Assembly: GCA_036653535.1 (NCBI GenBank)
Contig: JAVVTR010000027.1
Location: 1-22,456 of the forward strand
Direction of reading: 5' to 3'
DNA from: JAVVTR01 sp036653535
GTDB taxonomy: Bacteria; Bacteroidota; Bacteroidia; Bacteroidales; P3
Length of the DNA stretch: 22,456 nt
Both the position numbers and the translations under genes were made by a program. The notes under the pieces were generated by a model. It was not told the DNA's origin. It saw nothing but the letters and a program-made list of their open reading frames with translations, and searched no databases. Shown here in pieces: positions 1-7,089 of the stretch (its first letter is position 1; the number at the start of each line of letters is the position of its first letter).

Positions 1-1459
1 AACCATCAAGTTTTGTCTGCACCGCCTCATTGACAAGTTTAGCCTCACTCATAGAGAACTGTCGAGCTGTCTGCATAGGGTTGTTAAGGCGCTTAAATGA
101 CAAAATCTCTTTTCCCATCATTTTCAGCTTGCGAGCCTCCATTAAAATAAGTTCCACATTTCCACCATTAAGAGCGTTTAATAGAGGCGTGGTATCAACA
201 TCCGATATACCGTCCATATAACGCACTATATTTTGCCCATAATGCCGTGTTGCCTTGCGCTCATTCCACTGGGCACGTATCGCCTCTTCTTGTTCCTCTG
301 TTCTGTTCCCGTGCCGTATATCTGCACGCTCTTGTATTGAGAGAGGTTTTGGAACAATGATGTTATTGACGACTTGCCTGTTTATGCCTGTTGCAAAGCC
401 TAGTCCCTCCGCTATTTTGCCGTCCTTAAAGTTGTCCCGAATGAAGTAAGGCGTGTTTGTTGCCCCGAACCGCCCTTTGTTGTCCTCTATCCAGTTTGTG
501 AAGCTGTCGGGCATTTGATTGACAGTATTGATGCTCTCGGTATTGGTTGGCTGTCCGCTAATTATCCGCTCGGTGTCGACTTTTAGCTCCTCTATGGTTT
601 TAAGCACAGGCACAGCGGAGCAACGGCACTGCGGATGCCAACTCGTAAACTTGAAATCCTTTGGGTATTTTCCTGCAAGAGAGTTGCACAGTGGGCAATG
701 ACACGAAAGGTTGTTAGACCTACGCACCTCTACACCTACCACAAAATCAAACTGTTGCCAACGCTCGTGGTCTGCTGTGTGGTAAGCCATATTGGTCTCG
801 GTGCGTGTTAGTCGCTGAGCATTTTTAACCGACGACCGATACACTCCTTGTCCGGGCTTAAAAGCCTTTGCAGCTTTTGATAAATGCAGTTGCCCGTGTT
901 CATCCCTTACACGACGGAATAGCTTATCGGGGTTTTGCAGATACTGTTTCAGGTTGCGAGCCATATCAGCTGCCGATGTGCCGTCCCGCAAATCTAAATC
1001 AATACCAAATTCTATCTCTGTTTTAAACTTGTCGGTATATTTCCAAACACGGTCGGACAGGTTCAGTCCTGCCGCTTTACGAGCCTTGAACGCATCAGCT
1101 GCTTTGCCGTTATTGCTATAATAACGCCGATATTGCTCGTTGGTTAGCTTGCCTATATTGTCGCCAAAAACACGATTACACAGTTCGTTGTTCTTATTAT
1201 TCGATAGTGTTCATTCGTGGTCTATACCATTCAATACAACTGCTTCTAAGTTACTTTGCAGCTCGTTTGATAGCTTTTTTACTCTGTTGTAAATAATTGG
1301 GTAGTCGGAGAAAGAAAACGGCTTAGACGGGTCGAAATTAGGTACAGTAGAGCCGATAGCAGCAGCCTCTTTGACTGCATTGTCCTATACCGCCTGTATT
1401 TTACGGGCGTACACGTCCATATTTGCTCTGTGTATCTTATCGTAATCTTTCTTCGCCAT
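1..1459 (-). pseudogene. MuF-like phage minor head protein, decayed, runs off the window
   Basis: Reading the minus strand from ATG at 1459 (MAKKDYDKIHRANMD) gives one frame that stays protein-like to base 1, about 486 codons, broken by TAG at 1387-1385 (codon 25) and TGA at 1213-1211 (codon 83). Near codons 230-275 it carries a Cys/His cluster (SCHCPLC, then WHPQCRC) typical of the MuF/phage Mu gpF-like minor head family, whose members sit next to the portal and are packaged into the capsid. The end of a portal-like gene lies 9 bp upstream, which fits Mu-like gene order. With two stops it is probably dead, although translation could restart downstream of codon 83. The region is more G+C-rich than the host genes. 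The MuF assignment rests on motif and context only. Confidence 0.7.
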
Positions 1460-1468
1460 AACTGTGTG

Positions 1469-1577
1469 CTATTTTGCCGGCTCTGCAACGTCCGCTATAT
1501 TTTCATCTTCCATCTCCTGCATTGTTGCTTCAACATCTTCACTCCAGACGAGATACTACCTCTTTTGACGCTGTGAT
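1469..1577 (-). pseudogene. C-terminal fragment of a phage gene, probably portal (Mu gp29/DUF935-like), frameshifted
   Basis: The minus strand ends in an acidic tail (VWSEDVEATMQEMEDENIA, then DVAEPAK and TAG at 1471-1469), 9 bp upstream of the MuF-like start. Just before it, in another frame, 1577-1545 reads ITASKEVVSRL, so the frame shifts near 1547-1552. Joined, the two parts look like one continuous protein end. The reading begins at base 1577, the first base outside the CRISPR repeat at 1578-1607, so the gene is cut off by that repeat. Portal identity is inferred from position upstream of a MuF-like gene; the fragment is too short for family motifs. Confidence 0.5.
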
Positions 1578-1607
1578 CTTTTAATTGGATTATATTGGAA
1601 TTGAAAT
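1578..1607 (+). CRISPR. Isolated CRISPR repeat between two phage fragments
   Basis: This 30-bp copy matches the repeat of the array at 3100-3390 at 29 of 30 positions, with C to T at position 13. It begins CTTTTAATTGG and ends TTGGAATTGAAAT. There is no repeat one spacer length to either side: phage portal-like sequence touches it on the left and phage tape-measure sequence on the right. The last six codons of the tape-measure reading frame, stop included, fall mostly inside this repeat. Confidence 0.9.
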
Positions 1608-2918
1608 ACGGGTTGGAAGCACAGTGTTAAACGCAATCTGAATGCCAGTCCACACCTTGGTAGCCGCAGTACAAACACCCGTCCATAGAGCAAATATTTT
1701 TTGTTGGCTTGCGACAAAAGCGATGGATTTTTCAACTATTAAAAAAAACGGTGAGAGCTGTGCTATATGAACCAATGCGCCCGTTAGCACTGAAGTCCAA
1801 ATACCCAAATCACCGGTAGCGTTAAATATGGAAATTTTGATGTCGTCGAAGCGTGCTTGAATGCGCGCCTGTTTTTCTTCATAACTTTCCATGATTGTCG
1901 CCGCTTGATCATAGGCCGTATTGGTTCCTGTGATAGCCTGCCGATATCGGTCAATCTCGTTGGAGCCTTGCACCAGGGCCATTGCGGCGTTTTGATTCTC
2001 TCTTCCGAATAGTTTGGTAAATAGAGCACTGTCGTTCATTACCGGTTTTAGCATGCGCAGTCTATCCGACAAGTTTAACGACTTATCGGATAACTTTTCA
2101 ACGTCGATGCCGGCAGCAGATAGTTCTTGCTGTACATCCTTCGGCAAAAAACGACCCATCGACAAAGTTGCCAAGGTATTGCGAAGAGCGACACCACCCT
2201 CACTGCCTTTTTTGCCTGCCTTGTCTAATACCTGGATGGCGGCATTGGTTTCTTCAAACGTTACATTAGCCCCCTTGGCTGCCATACCGCACTGCTCAAG
2301 AGCGAGCTTGATAGCTGGAAGCTCGGCGGATCCCTCCTTACCCGCTGCGGCCATGACGTTCATCCTGTGCGCCATCTCTTGACTGGCTGCAATAGGATCG
2401 GTTAGGGACACGCCGTATTGGTTCATGGCCGTGGTGAGCACCTCGGCGGCTGCCGTAGAATCCCCTCCCATAGTCTTGGAAAGCGTAGAGACATTATCAC
2501 CCATTGCCTTAAGGGCTGCCGGTGTTTTGGCTATTTCAGGCGAGAGTTGAGACAAGAGCAGTTTATAGCTTTCTACAGCCTGTGCTGCTGACCCGCCAAA
2601 GGTTTTGGCACTCTCGCGAGCATAGCCTTCGATACGCTTTAAACCGTCTCCTGTCTCGCCTGTGATGGCCGACAAATCTTTTAAATTTTTATCCAAAGCC
2701 ACGCCGCCCTGAAAGAAATCATCAATACCTTTTTTTGCCCCTTCTATGGCTTGAGATATCTGCTGAAAAACAACCACCTTGCCTCCAAATGTATCGCACA
2801 GTCCGACGGTTTTCTTCATTTTCTCGTTAATGTTCGAAACCGTTTGGTCAATCTGTTGTAAGACAGATTGACCACTCCCGCTAACATTAACAACATATTG
2901 AATGGATGGTGCGCTCAT
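1590..2918 (-). CDS. Phage tail tape-measure protein, N-terminal part, truncated by a CRISPR repeat
   Basis: This is the N-terminal 442 residues of a tape-measure protein of the TP901/Mu-like type, which sets tail length and helps DNA entry. Family features include a start with coiled-coil character (residues 10-60), a conserved core with GGVALRNTLATLSM near 240-255, KLFGRENQNAAMAL near 305-318, and the helix ending in FDDIKISIFNATGDLG near 360-375. A hydrophobic stretch follows at 380-405. Tape-measure proteins are normally much longer. Here the genuine sequence stops at AFNTVLPT, and the final residues RISIPI plus stop derive almost wholly from the reverse complement of the repeat at 1578-1607. 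No lesion is visible before that point. It is probably non-functional. Confidence 0.85.
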   Translation of the reverse strand: MSAPSIQYVVNVSGSGQSVLQQIDQTVSNINEKMKKTVGLCDTFGGKVVVFQQISQAIEGAKKGIDDFFQGGVALDKNLKDLSAITGETGDGLKRIEGYARESAKTFGGSAAQAVESYKLLLSQLSPEIAKTPAALKAMGDNVSTLSKTMGGDSTAAAEVLTTAMNQYGVSLTDPIAASQEMAHRMNVMAAAGKEGSAELPAIKLALEQCGMAAKGANVTFEETNAAIQVLDKAGKKGSEGGVALRNTLATLSMGRFLPKDVQQELSAAGIDVEKLSDKSLNLSDRLRMLKPVMNDSALFTKLFGRENQNAAMALVQGSNEIDRYRQAITGTNTAYDQAATIMESYEEKQARIQARFDDIKISIFNATGDLGIWTSVLTGALVHIAQLSPFFLIVEKSIAFVASQQKIFALWTGVCTAATKVWTGIQIAFNTVLPTRISIPI

Positions 2919-2931
2919 TATTATTTTTTAC

Positions 2932-2939
2932 TATATTTG
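2932..2939 (+). promoter_or_regulatory. Possible Bacteroides-type -7 box (TATATTTG)
   Basis: TATATTTG matches the Bacteroides -7 consensus TAnnTTTG and sits 19 bp before the start of a 28-codon open frame at 2959. No TTTG is present at the usual -33 distance, so this is weak evidence. Confidence 0.25.
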
Positions 2940-2958
2940 TAGTATAATACTTAGAACA

Positions 2959-3045
2959 ATGACTGGTTTTTTGGTTTTTTTAGTTCTTGCCGGCTCTCTC
3001 GCATACGCTTATTATGTTGTCCTTACAGAGGGAAAAGAGAAATAA
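2959..3045 (+). CDS. Possible 28-residue membrane peptide within the phage fragment
   Basis: An ATG-to-TAA frame encodes MTGFLVFLVLAGSLAYAYY followed by a charged tail (VVLTEGKEK). That is one hydrophobic helix with a lysine/glutamate end, the layout of a small single-pass membrane peptide. It runs against the phage structural genes, between the end of one and the start of the tape-measure gene, with a TATATTTG box 19 bp ahead. It could also be a chance frame. No family is recognised. Confidence 0.3.
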   Translation: MTGFLVFLVLAGSLAYAYYVVLTEGKEK

Positions 3046-3049
3046 TTCC

Positions 3050-3099
3050 TTATCTCTTCTCTCCAAATAGTGCAGTAAGTAGCTCTGCCTGGTTCTTAA
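3050..3099 (-). pseudogene. Last codons of a phage gene upstream of the tape measure, cut by a CRISPR repeat
   Basis: Reading the minus strand from the repeat edge gives KNQAELLTALFGEKR and TAA at 3052-3050, a plausible protein end. The gene would lie directly upstream of the tape-measure gene, where tailed phages commonly encode tail assembly chaperones, so that is a guess from position. The frame is interrupted at 3099/3100 by the repeat. Confidence 0.4.
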
Positions 3100-3390
3100 C
3101 TTTTAATTGGACTATATTGGAATTGAAATTGATGTGGAAGCCCAGTTATTTTTCCTGCGATATATACTTTTAATTGGACTATATTGAAATTGAAATAGAG
3201 GCCCGCCTACACTAAGATATCCGGGGAGGGTCTTTTAATTGGACTATATTGGAATTGAAATATATGTATAACGAGTGTTAACCTCTGTTATAATACTTTT
3301 AATTGGACTATATTGGAATTGAAATCCGAGTTATATACCCATAAAATGATGTTAAACAATATTTTAATTGAACCATATTGAAATTAAATA
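3100..3390 (+). CRISPR. CRISPR array: four repeats plus a degenerate terminal repeat, four spacers
   Basis: Repeats of 30 bp lie at 3100-3129, 3167-3196, 3232-3261 and 3296-3325. Three are identical and the second has one change at position 21. A fifth, decayed copy is at 3361-3390. Spacers are 3130-3166 (37 bp), 3197-3231 (35), 3262-3295 (34) and 3326-3360 (35). The repeat begins CTTTTAATTGG and ends GGAATTGAAAT; a 3' ATTGAAA end is typical of I-B and some III systems, where it forms the crRNA 5' handle. Both that end and the decayed right-hand repeat place the leader to the left, where phage DNA and the lone repeat at 1578-1607 now lie. No cas gene or leader is seen in the window. Confidence 0.95.
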
Positions 3391-3410
3391 TTATTAACAA
3401 AATTATTACC

Positions 3411-3438
3411 TATCTCTGTGTAAATATTGAAAGAGATA
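3411..3438. repeat. Small inverted repeat just past the array
   Basis: TATCTCT at 3411-3417 pairs with AGAGATA at 3432-3438 around a 14-nt loop. It might mark the trailer end of the CRISPR transcript, but no T tract follows. Confidence 0.35.
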
Positions 3439-3445
3439 ATTATGG

Positions 3446-3606
3446 AAAACAAATCTTTTATATTGGGAGTTGCTACCAAGTCCGGTTAAAATTCGACTCC
3501 TGCTATAAAAAAAACAAATCTTTTATATTGGGAGTTGCTACCAAGTCCGGTTAAAATCCGACTCCTGCTATAAAAAAAACAAATCGTTTATATTGGGAGT
3601 TACTAC
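3446..3606. repeat. 65-bp tandem repeat, about 2.5 copies, with an internal hairpin
   Basis: Copies lie at 3446-3510, 3511-3575 (one substitution) and 3576-3606 (partial, diverging after GGGAGTTACTAC). Each full unit carries a dyad: GGAGTTG pairs with CGACTCC (one G-T pair), and ACC with GGT inside it. The first copy overlaps a 15-codon frame starting at ATG 3442 (MENKSFILGVATKSG, stop). The third copy opens the similar KNKSFILGVTTSGEILRIY, which continues to a stop near 3684. This looks like a small gene start that was tandemly duplicated and broken; no family is recognised. Confidence 0.75.
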
Positions 3607-4095
3607 TTCGGGAGAGATTTTACGGATATATAGAGCTCGTCGGTTTGTCGGTTTTCAAATTTTACGCACGGAGTTAATACGGTCTTGATATCGTCTTGTA
3701 GATGGAGCAAGACCTCATTTTTGAAGAAAATTTACAAATTGGCACCGTTCGATCAAACTTCAAATAGCATATTTAGATATATTGTTGTGCCGAATCTACA
3801 AAGAGTTTTAGGATACTTCTGTTTTGTCTGTTTTTTGAAGGAGGCATCTTCAAAGTTTTTCGAATTTATAGAGAACATTAAGTTGTTTTTTACGCATTAG
3901 TTCCCTTAATATGGCAAGCTAATGTCCAAAAAATAAACTGCAGTTTTTTCGATAATGTGGCAAACATTGAAAAGATGTTTTGTTGAGATAGAGACTATCT
4001 ATTTAGAAGGATATTCAACAGGAATATAAATAATTACAAAACCCTTTAATTACAAAATCCTTTATGACTTTCATAAATTAGGTTTGCTCCCAGTG
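3607..4095. other. Gene-free stretch between the tandem repeat and the TlpA-like gene
   Basis: No convincing gene is present. A 71-codon plus-strand frame at 3685-3900 has no recognisable domain and irregular composition. The stretch is A+T-rich and may be decayed former coding DNA on the trailer side of the CRISPR array. Confidence 0.5.
4032..4063. repeat. 16-bp tandem duplication
   Basis: AATTACAAAACCCTTT at 4032-4047 is followed directly by AATTACAAAATCCTTT at 4048-4063, differing at one base. Confidence 0.75.
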
Positions 4096-4135
4096 CCCCA
4101 CCCCCACACACGCACACCCACACCCACACCCACAC
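4096..4135 (-). repeat. A/C microsatellite; complementary strand is a G-quadruplex candidate
   Basis: Forty bases are all A or C apart from one G, with CCCACA repeated in the right half. The minus strand reads GGGTGTGGGTGTGGG, then a spacer, then GGGGGTGGGG, which provides the four or more G-runs needed for a G-quadruplex. The tract lies 36 bp downstream of the stop of the minus-strand TlpA-like gene, so the G-rich strand would be in that gene's 3' transcript. Confidence 0.6.
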
Positions 4136-4170
4136 GATCTCCAAAATATTAATCTATTGCAACGAGATTC

Positions 4171-5685
4171 CTAATGCTCGTTGTAGTAAATTAGGTTCCA
4201 GTTTTTTATAAAATTTTCTGCGTATTCGCTGTCGATTCTTTTCGTCACAATTCTTTTTTGACGATCTATAATGTATACGGTGGGAGTGGTTTGTATATCC
4301 CATAGATCGTTGTAGTCTACGGTGGCTGTTTTCCCGTTTAAATTAATCCAATCGAAGCCATGGTCTTGGATATATTTTTTCCATGCAGGAACGTCAAAGT
4401 CTTTGCAAATAGCTATAATTTCCACATCCAATTCTTTGCCTTTTTTGTGATAAAAATCTAACCATTGTGGCAAACTGGTTTTGCAATGACCGCAACTCAT
4501 AGACCAAAAAATTAAAACGGTATATCTTTTGGGTGAAGAAAAAACAGAAATCAAGTTTTCATTTGGTGTGTCTACGGTAGAATCGGGACAAGCAAATTCG
4601 GGAGGACGGTTTCCAATGAGTAAGGGTTCTACCCGAGAAATTCTTTTGGTAAAATTCTCCACAATGGCAGGCGATACCCAATAGGCTTCTCCTGTAGCGT
4701 AATATTTTTTTGCTAAATACACCCAAATGGCATCTTGCCCAACAATATCGGAACGTTGGTATTTGTCTACAGGATACCAAATAGTATATTTGAATAATTC
4801 TTTGTTACATCGACATTTTTCTATCAATCGTTCTACAGCGTATTTGATAGTATCTGGGCTCTGCATATAAAGGACCTTTTCCAAAAAATTATCGAAACGT
4901 TGGTGAAAAATAGGAGTTCTAAGCAAGCGATCATCGCATAAATCTATATTATCGAAGTAATGATTTTTATAATATTCATATTGCCATTCTCTTTTTAGGG
5001 AATCTGGAATGGTAGTGGGGGCTTCTGGAACCTCTATTTCTTTTTGGGCTTTGAAAATGGCAGAGATTAAATGTTCGGGATAGGTTTCTGCAAAGCGATT
5101 CTTTTGTTCGTCCATTTTCTTGTAATGGATGGTAATAGCTTCTTTTAACTTACCAATTTTGGTATTATCGTTGGAATCTAAGGCCGTTTTATATTCTTTT
5201 TGTAATTTTTCCATTTTTAGATACTCCGTTTTCCCTTTTTCGGCAAAGTCCATATAAACTATATTTTCCGGGGAGTTGCTAAACTTTGGATCTTCTCCTA
5301 AATTGGGATAGGTGGTTTCTATGCTTAAATGCTGATCCTTATCCAAAACGAACTCTGCATAGCGTTTGTCTGCGGAAATAAGTAAATATAATCCACCCCC
5401 TTTAGGTTCCTCTTGGGAAAAAAGATAGGTGTTGGTTTTTGCATCGTATTTAGCCGAGTCGGTGATAGTTTGTATATTTCCATAATAGCGACCTAAAAGA
5501 ACTACGTGCTGGAGAGAATCGGGATAATTATTTATTTTTACTCTTAATTCAAATCCTTTTTTCACGTTGGGTACATTAGAGGCTTTGGAACCAACGGAAG
5601 CGAAGGATGTTTCCCAAGAGAGTGCAGCTCCAAGAAACCCTACGTAACAAACCAAGGATAGTAAAGTAAATTTATTCGTTCTCAT
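4171..5685 (-). CDS. Secreted TlpA-like thiol:disulfide (thioredoxin-fold) protein
   Basis: This is an envelope thioredoxin-fold protein of the TlpA/AhpC-TSA-like type found widely in Bacteroidota. From ATG at 5685 it has a signal peptide (MRTNKFTLLSLVCYVGFLGA, likely cut after TSFA), a beta-rich N-terminal region resembling DUF4369, a charged helical middle section, and a C-terminal thioredoxin domain. That domain carries the active site WSMSCGHC (CxxC about 130 residues from the end after position 395) and the cis-proline motif TTPTVYIID. Such proteins reduce or isomerise disulfides in the periplasm. An upstream ATG at 5736 would add 17 basic residues ahead of the signal peptide. A TATTTTTG box at 5752-5745 predicts a transcript start near 5740, which favours 5685. 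The gene stands alone. Its redox partner is not visible. Confidence 0.88.
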   Translation of the reverse strand: MRTNKFTLLSLVCYVGFLGAALSWETSFASVGSKASNVPNVKKGFELRVKINNYPDSLQHVVLLGRYYGNIQTITDSAKYDAKTNTYLFSQEEPKGGGLYLLISADKRYAEFVLDKDQHLSIETTYPNLGEDPKFSNSPENIVYMDFAEKGKTEYLKMEKLQKEYKTALDSNDNTKIGKLKEAITIHYKKMDEQKNRFAETYPEHLISAIFKAQKEIEVPEAPTTIPDSLKREWQYEYYKNHYFDNIDLCDDRLLRTPIFHQRFDNFLEKVLYMQSPDTIKYAVERLIEKCRCNKELFKYTIWYPVDKYQRSDIVGQDAIWVYLAKKYYATGEAYWVSPAIVENFTKRISRVEPLLIGNRPPEFACPDSTVDTPNENLISVFSSPKRYTVLIFWSMSCGHCKTSLPQWLDFYHKKGKELDVEIIAICKDFDVPAWKKYIQDHGFDWINLNGKTATVDYNDLWDIQTTPTVYIIDRQKRIVTKRIDSEYAENFIKNWNLIYYNEH

Positions 5686-5744
5686 ATTGCTTATTCTTTT
5701 GATGAAGGAGGGCGTTTTCCTCTTTCTTTTTGACAAAACACCAG

Positions 5745-5752
5745 CAAAAATA
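5745..5752 (-). promoter_or_regulatory. -7 box candidate (TATTTTTG) for the TlpA-like gene
   Basis: On the minus strand TATTTTTG matches TAnnTTTG. Initiation a few bases downstream would give a leader of about 55 nt to the ATG at 5685 but almost none to the ATG at 5736. There is no clear -33 TTTG. Confidence 0.4.
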
Positions 5753-5788
5753 CAAAAAAAATCACATAAAAAAATCGTTTTTTTTTTG

Positions 5789-5796
5789 TACTTTTG
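5789..5796 (+). promoter_or_regulatory. -7 box candidate (TACTTTTG) for the glutaminyl cyclase operon
   Basis: TACTTTTG matches TAnnTTTG in the divergent gap between the TlpA-like gene and the operon starting at 6052. It predicts a leader of about 250 nt. No -33 TTTG is seen upstream, where the sequence is an A/T run. Confidence 0.4.
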
Positions 5797-6051
5797 AAAC
5801 TTTTATATCCTTATAAAAAAGGATATACTATTGGAAGCTTTTAAACATGGAGATTCAGTGTTTGTCTGTTATTCAAATTTTGGCACGTTTGCTGTCTTTA
5901 TCTGAAAGGTAAAACGGAAAGTAACGAAAGAAAATATTGTAGAAAACGCCACAGCGAATGTCGTAGAAAATGACAAAAATGTTACAGAAAACGCCACAGC
6001 GAATAATAGTAGAGTATACCACAGAGTACGAAAGAAAATACGAAAATAAAA
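5797..6051. other. Leader region of the operon with a 19-bp direct repeat
   Basis: The sequence AGAAAACGCCACAGCGAAT occurs at 5941-5959 and again at 5986-6004, 45 bp apart. In one plus-strand frame this reads as a repeated ENATAN motif, but the frame has a TGA upstream and no start of its own, so it is not called a gene. A 21-codon frame at 5847-5912 is also unsupported. Confidence 0.5.
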
Positions 6052-7086
6052 ATGCAAAGAAATATTATGCCGCAAGCAGGGATATGGTTTTTGGTAATGA
6101 CCTTATTTTGCCTTACTTTTTATGCTTGTTCTCGGCAAATTACCTCTAAAAATTCGGTAAATAATCGAGAAGAGACCATGGTAAAACATCCGCCTTTTGA
6201 AGCGGATTCTGCAATGAAGTTTGCCATTAAACAAGTCTCTTTTGGCCCACGGATACCTAATTCGGAAGCGCAGAAAAAATGTGCCGATTATCTGAAAAAA
6301 CAATTAGAGGCTTATGCTCCTTTAGTGCAAATACAAGAATTTACAGCCTCTCGCTGGGATGGTGTTCGCCTAAAAGGCTATAATATTATTGCTTCTTTTA
6401 ATTTAGATCAGCCGGAGCGTATTTTACTTGCTGCGCATTGGGATTCCAGACCCTATGCCGACAACGACCCCAATCCGGATAATCATAAGAAACCTATAGA
6501 TGGTGCTAATGATGGAGCCAGTGGCGTGGCTGTACTGATGGAAGCGGCACGGGTGTTTTATCAGAAAAACCCTGCTATAGGGGTAGATATTATATTTTTC
6601 GATTTAGAAGATTCCGGTTGTCCTTCTTGGGCTAAAGAATCTCAAAATCAGGATAGTCAAGAGGAATATACCTGGTGCTTAGGTTCCCAATATTGGGCAG
6701 AAAATCCACATATTCCCGCTTATAATGCCAAATATGGAATTTTGTTAGATATGGTGGGGGTTTTTAACCCATATTTTACAAAAGAAGCCACCTCTATGTA
6801 TTATGCGTCCGATATTATGAATAAGGTTTGGAATACCGCCTCTATCTTGGGTTACGGAAGCGTTTTTTCGGATCAACGTTCCGGAGGAATGATAGACGAC
6901 CATCTTTTCATTAATAAAATTACTGGTATTCCTATGATTGATATTATTCATTATCAAGATTCGGATGGGCATGGTTTCTTTAAGCATTGGCATACAGTAA
7001 ACGACAATTTGGAAAATCTTTCTCCTCAAAGCATGAAAATAGTTGGAGAGGTAATATTAAACACCATATATAACGAAAAAATATAA
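6052..7086 (+). CDS. Glutaminyl-peptide cyclotransferase (M28-fold lipoprotein)
   Basis: It likely converts N-terminal glutamine of exported proteins to pyroglutamate, as the Porphyromonas gingivalis enzyme does. Residues 1-26 form a lipoprotein signal with lipobox FYAC (Cys26), placing it on the periplasmic side of a membrane. M28-fold motifs follow: AHWDSR (128-133), GANDGASG (151-158, zinc ligand Asp154), FFDLEDSG (182-189, Glu186) and the late His in HWHTVNDN (312-319, His314). A single-zinc Asp/Glu/His set and the absence of a GEE motif favour cyclase over aminopeptidase. The start at 6052 is preferred to ATG 6067 because it gives the signal peptide a basic residue. It is followed after 3 bp by mgsA. 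Several exported proteins in this window appear to start with Gln after cleavage. Confidence 0.88.
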   Translation: MQRNIMPQAGIWFLVMTLFCLTFYACSRQITSKNSVNNREETMVKHPPFEADSAMKFAIKQVSFGPRIPNSEAQKKCADYLKKQLEAYAPLVQIQEFTASRWDGVRLKGYNIIASFNLDQPERILLAAHWDSRPYADNDPNPDNHKKPIDGANDGASGVAVLMEAARVFYQKNPAIGVDIIFFDLEDSGCPSWAKESQNQDSQEEYTWCLGSQYWAENPHIPAYNAKYGILLDMVGVFNPYFTKEATSMYYASDIMNKVWNTASILGYGSVFSDQRSGGMIDDHLFINKITGIPMIDIIHYQDSDGHGFFKHWHTVNDNLENLSPQSMKIVGEVILNTIYNEKI

Positions 7087-7089
7087 GCA

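Larger units (their letters stand above)
1608..3099. mobile_element. 1492-bp Mu-like phage fragment occupying a spacer position
   Basis: The segment lies exactly between two copies of the CRISPR repeat (1578-1607 and 3100-3129). Both ends interrupt phage reading frames: the tape-measure gene is cut at 1608 and the last codons of an upstream gene at 3099. It is more G+C-rich than the host genes to the right. Between them it holds the end of one gene, about 130 bp of intergenic DNA, and roughly 437 codons of the tape-measure gene. Normal spacers in this array are 34-37 bp. Origin as one linear phage piece is inferred from the intact gene order. Confidence 0.8.

Noticed and set aside
2014..2382. 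122-codon plus-strand frame inside the tape-measure gene.
   Set aside because: It is antisense to a well-supported phage gene, and its Ala/Ser-rich text mirrors that gene's codons.
3130..3146. Spacer 1 shares TGGAAGC-x-CAGT with the start of the phage insert (1614-1625), at nearly the same distance from the repeat.
   Set aside because: Eleven of twelve bases is within reach of chance for these lengths, and the rest of the spacer does not match. It is not taken as a protospacer.
3446..3575. Possible integron attC-like or tRNA-like structure in the 65-bp units.
   Set aside because: Core sites do not fit the attC consensus, and no full cloverleaf or CCA-type acceptor can be drawn.
3685..3900. 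71-codon plus-strand frame past the tandem repeat.
   Set aside because: No domain, no promoter or start context, and a composition like translated A+T-rich intergenic DNA.
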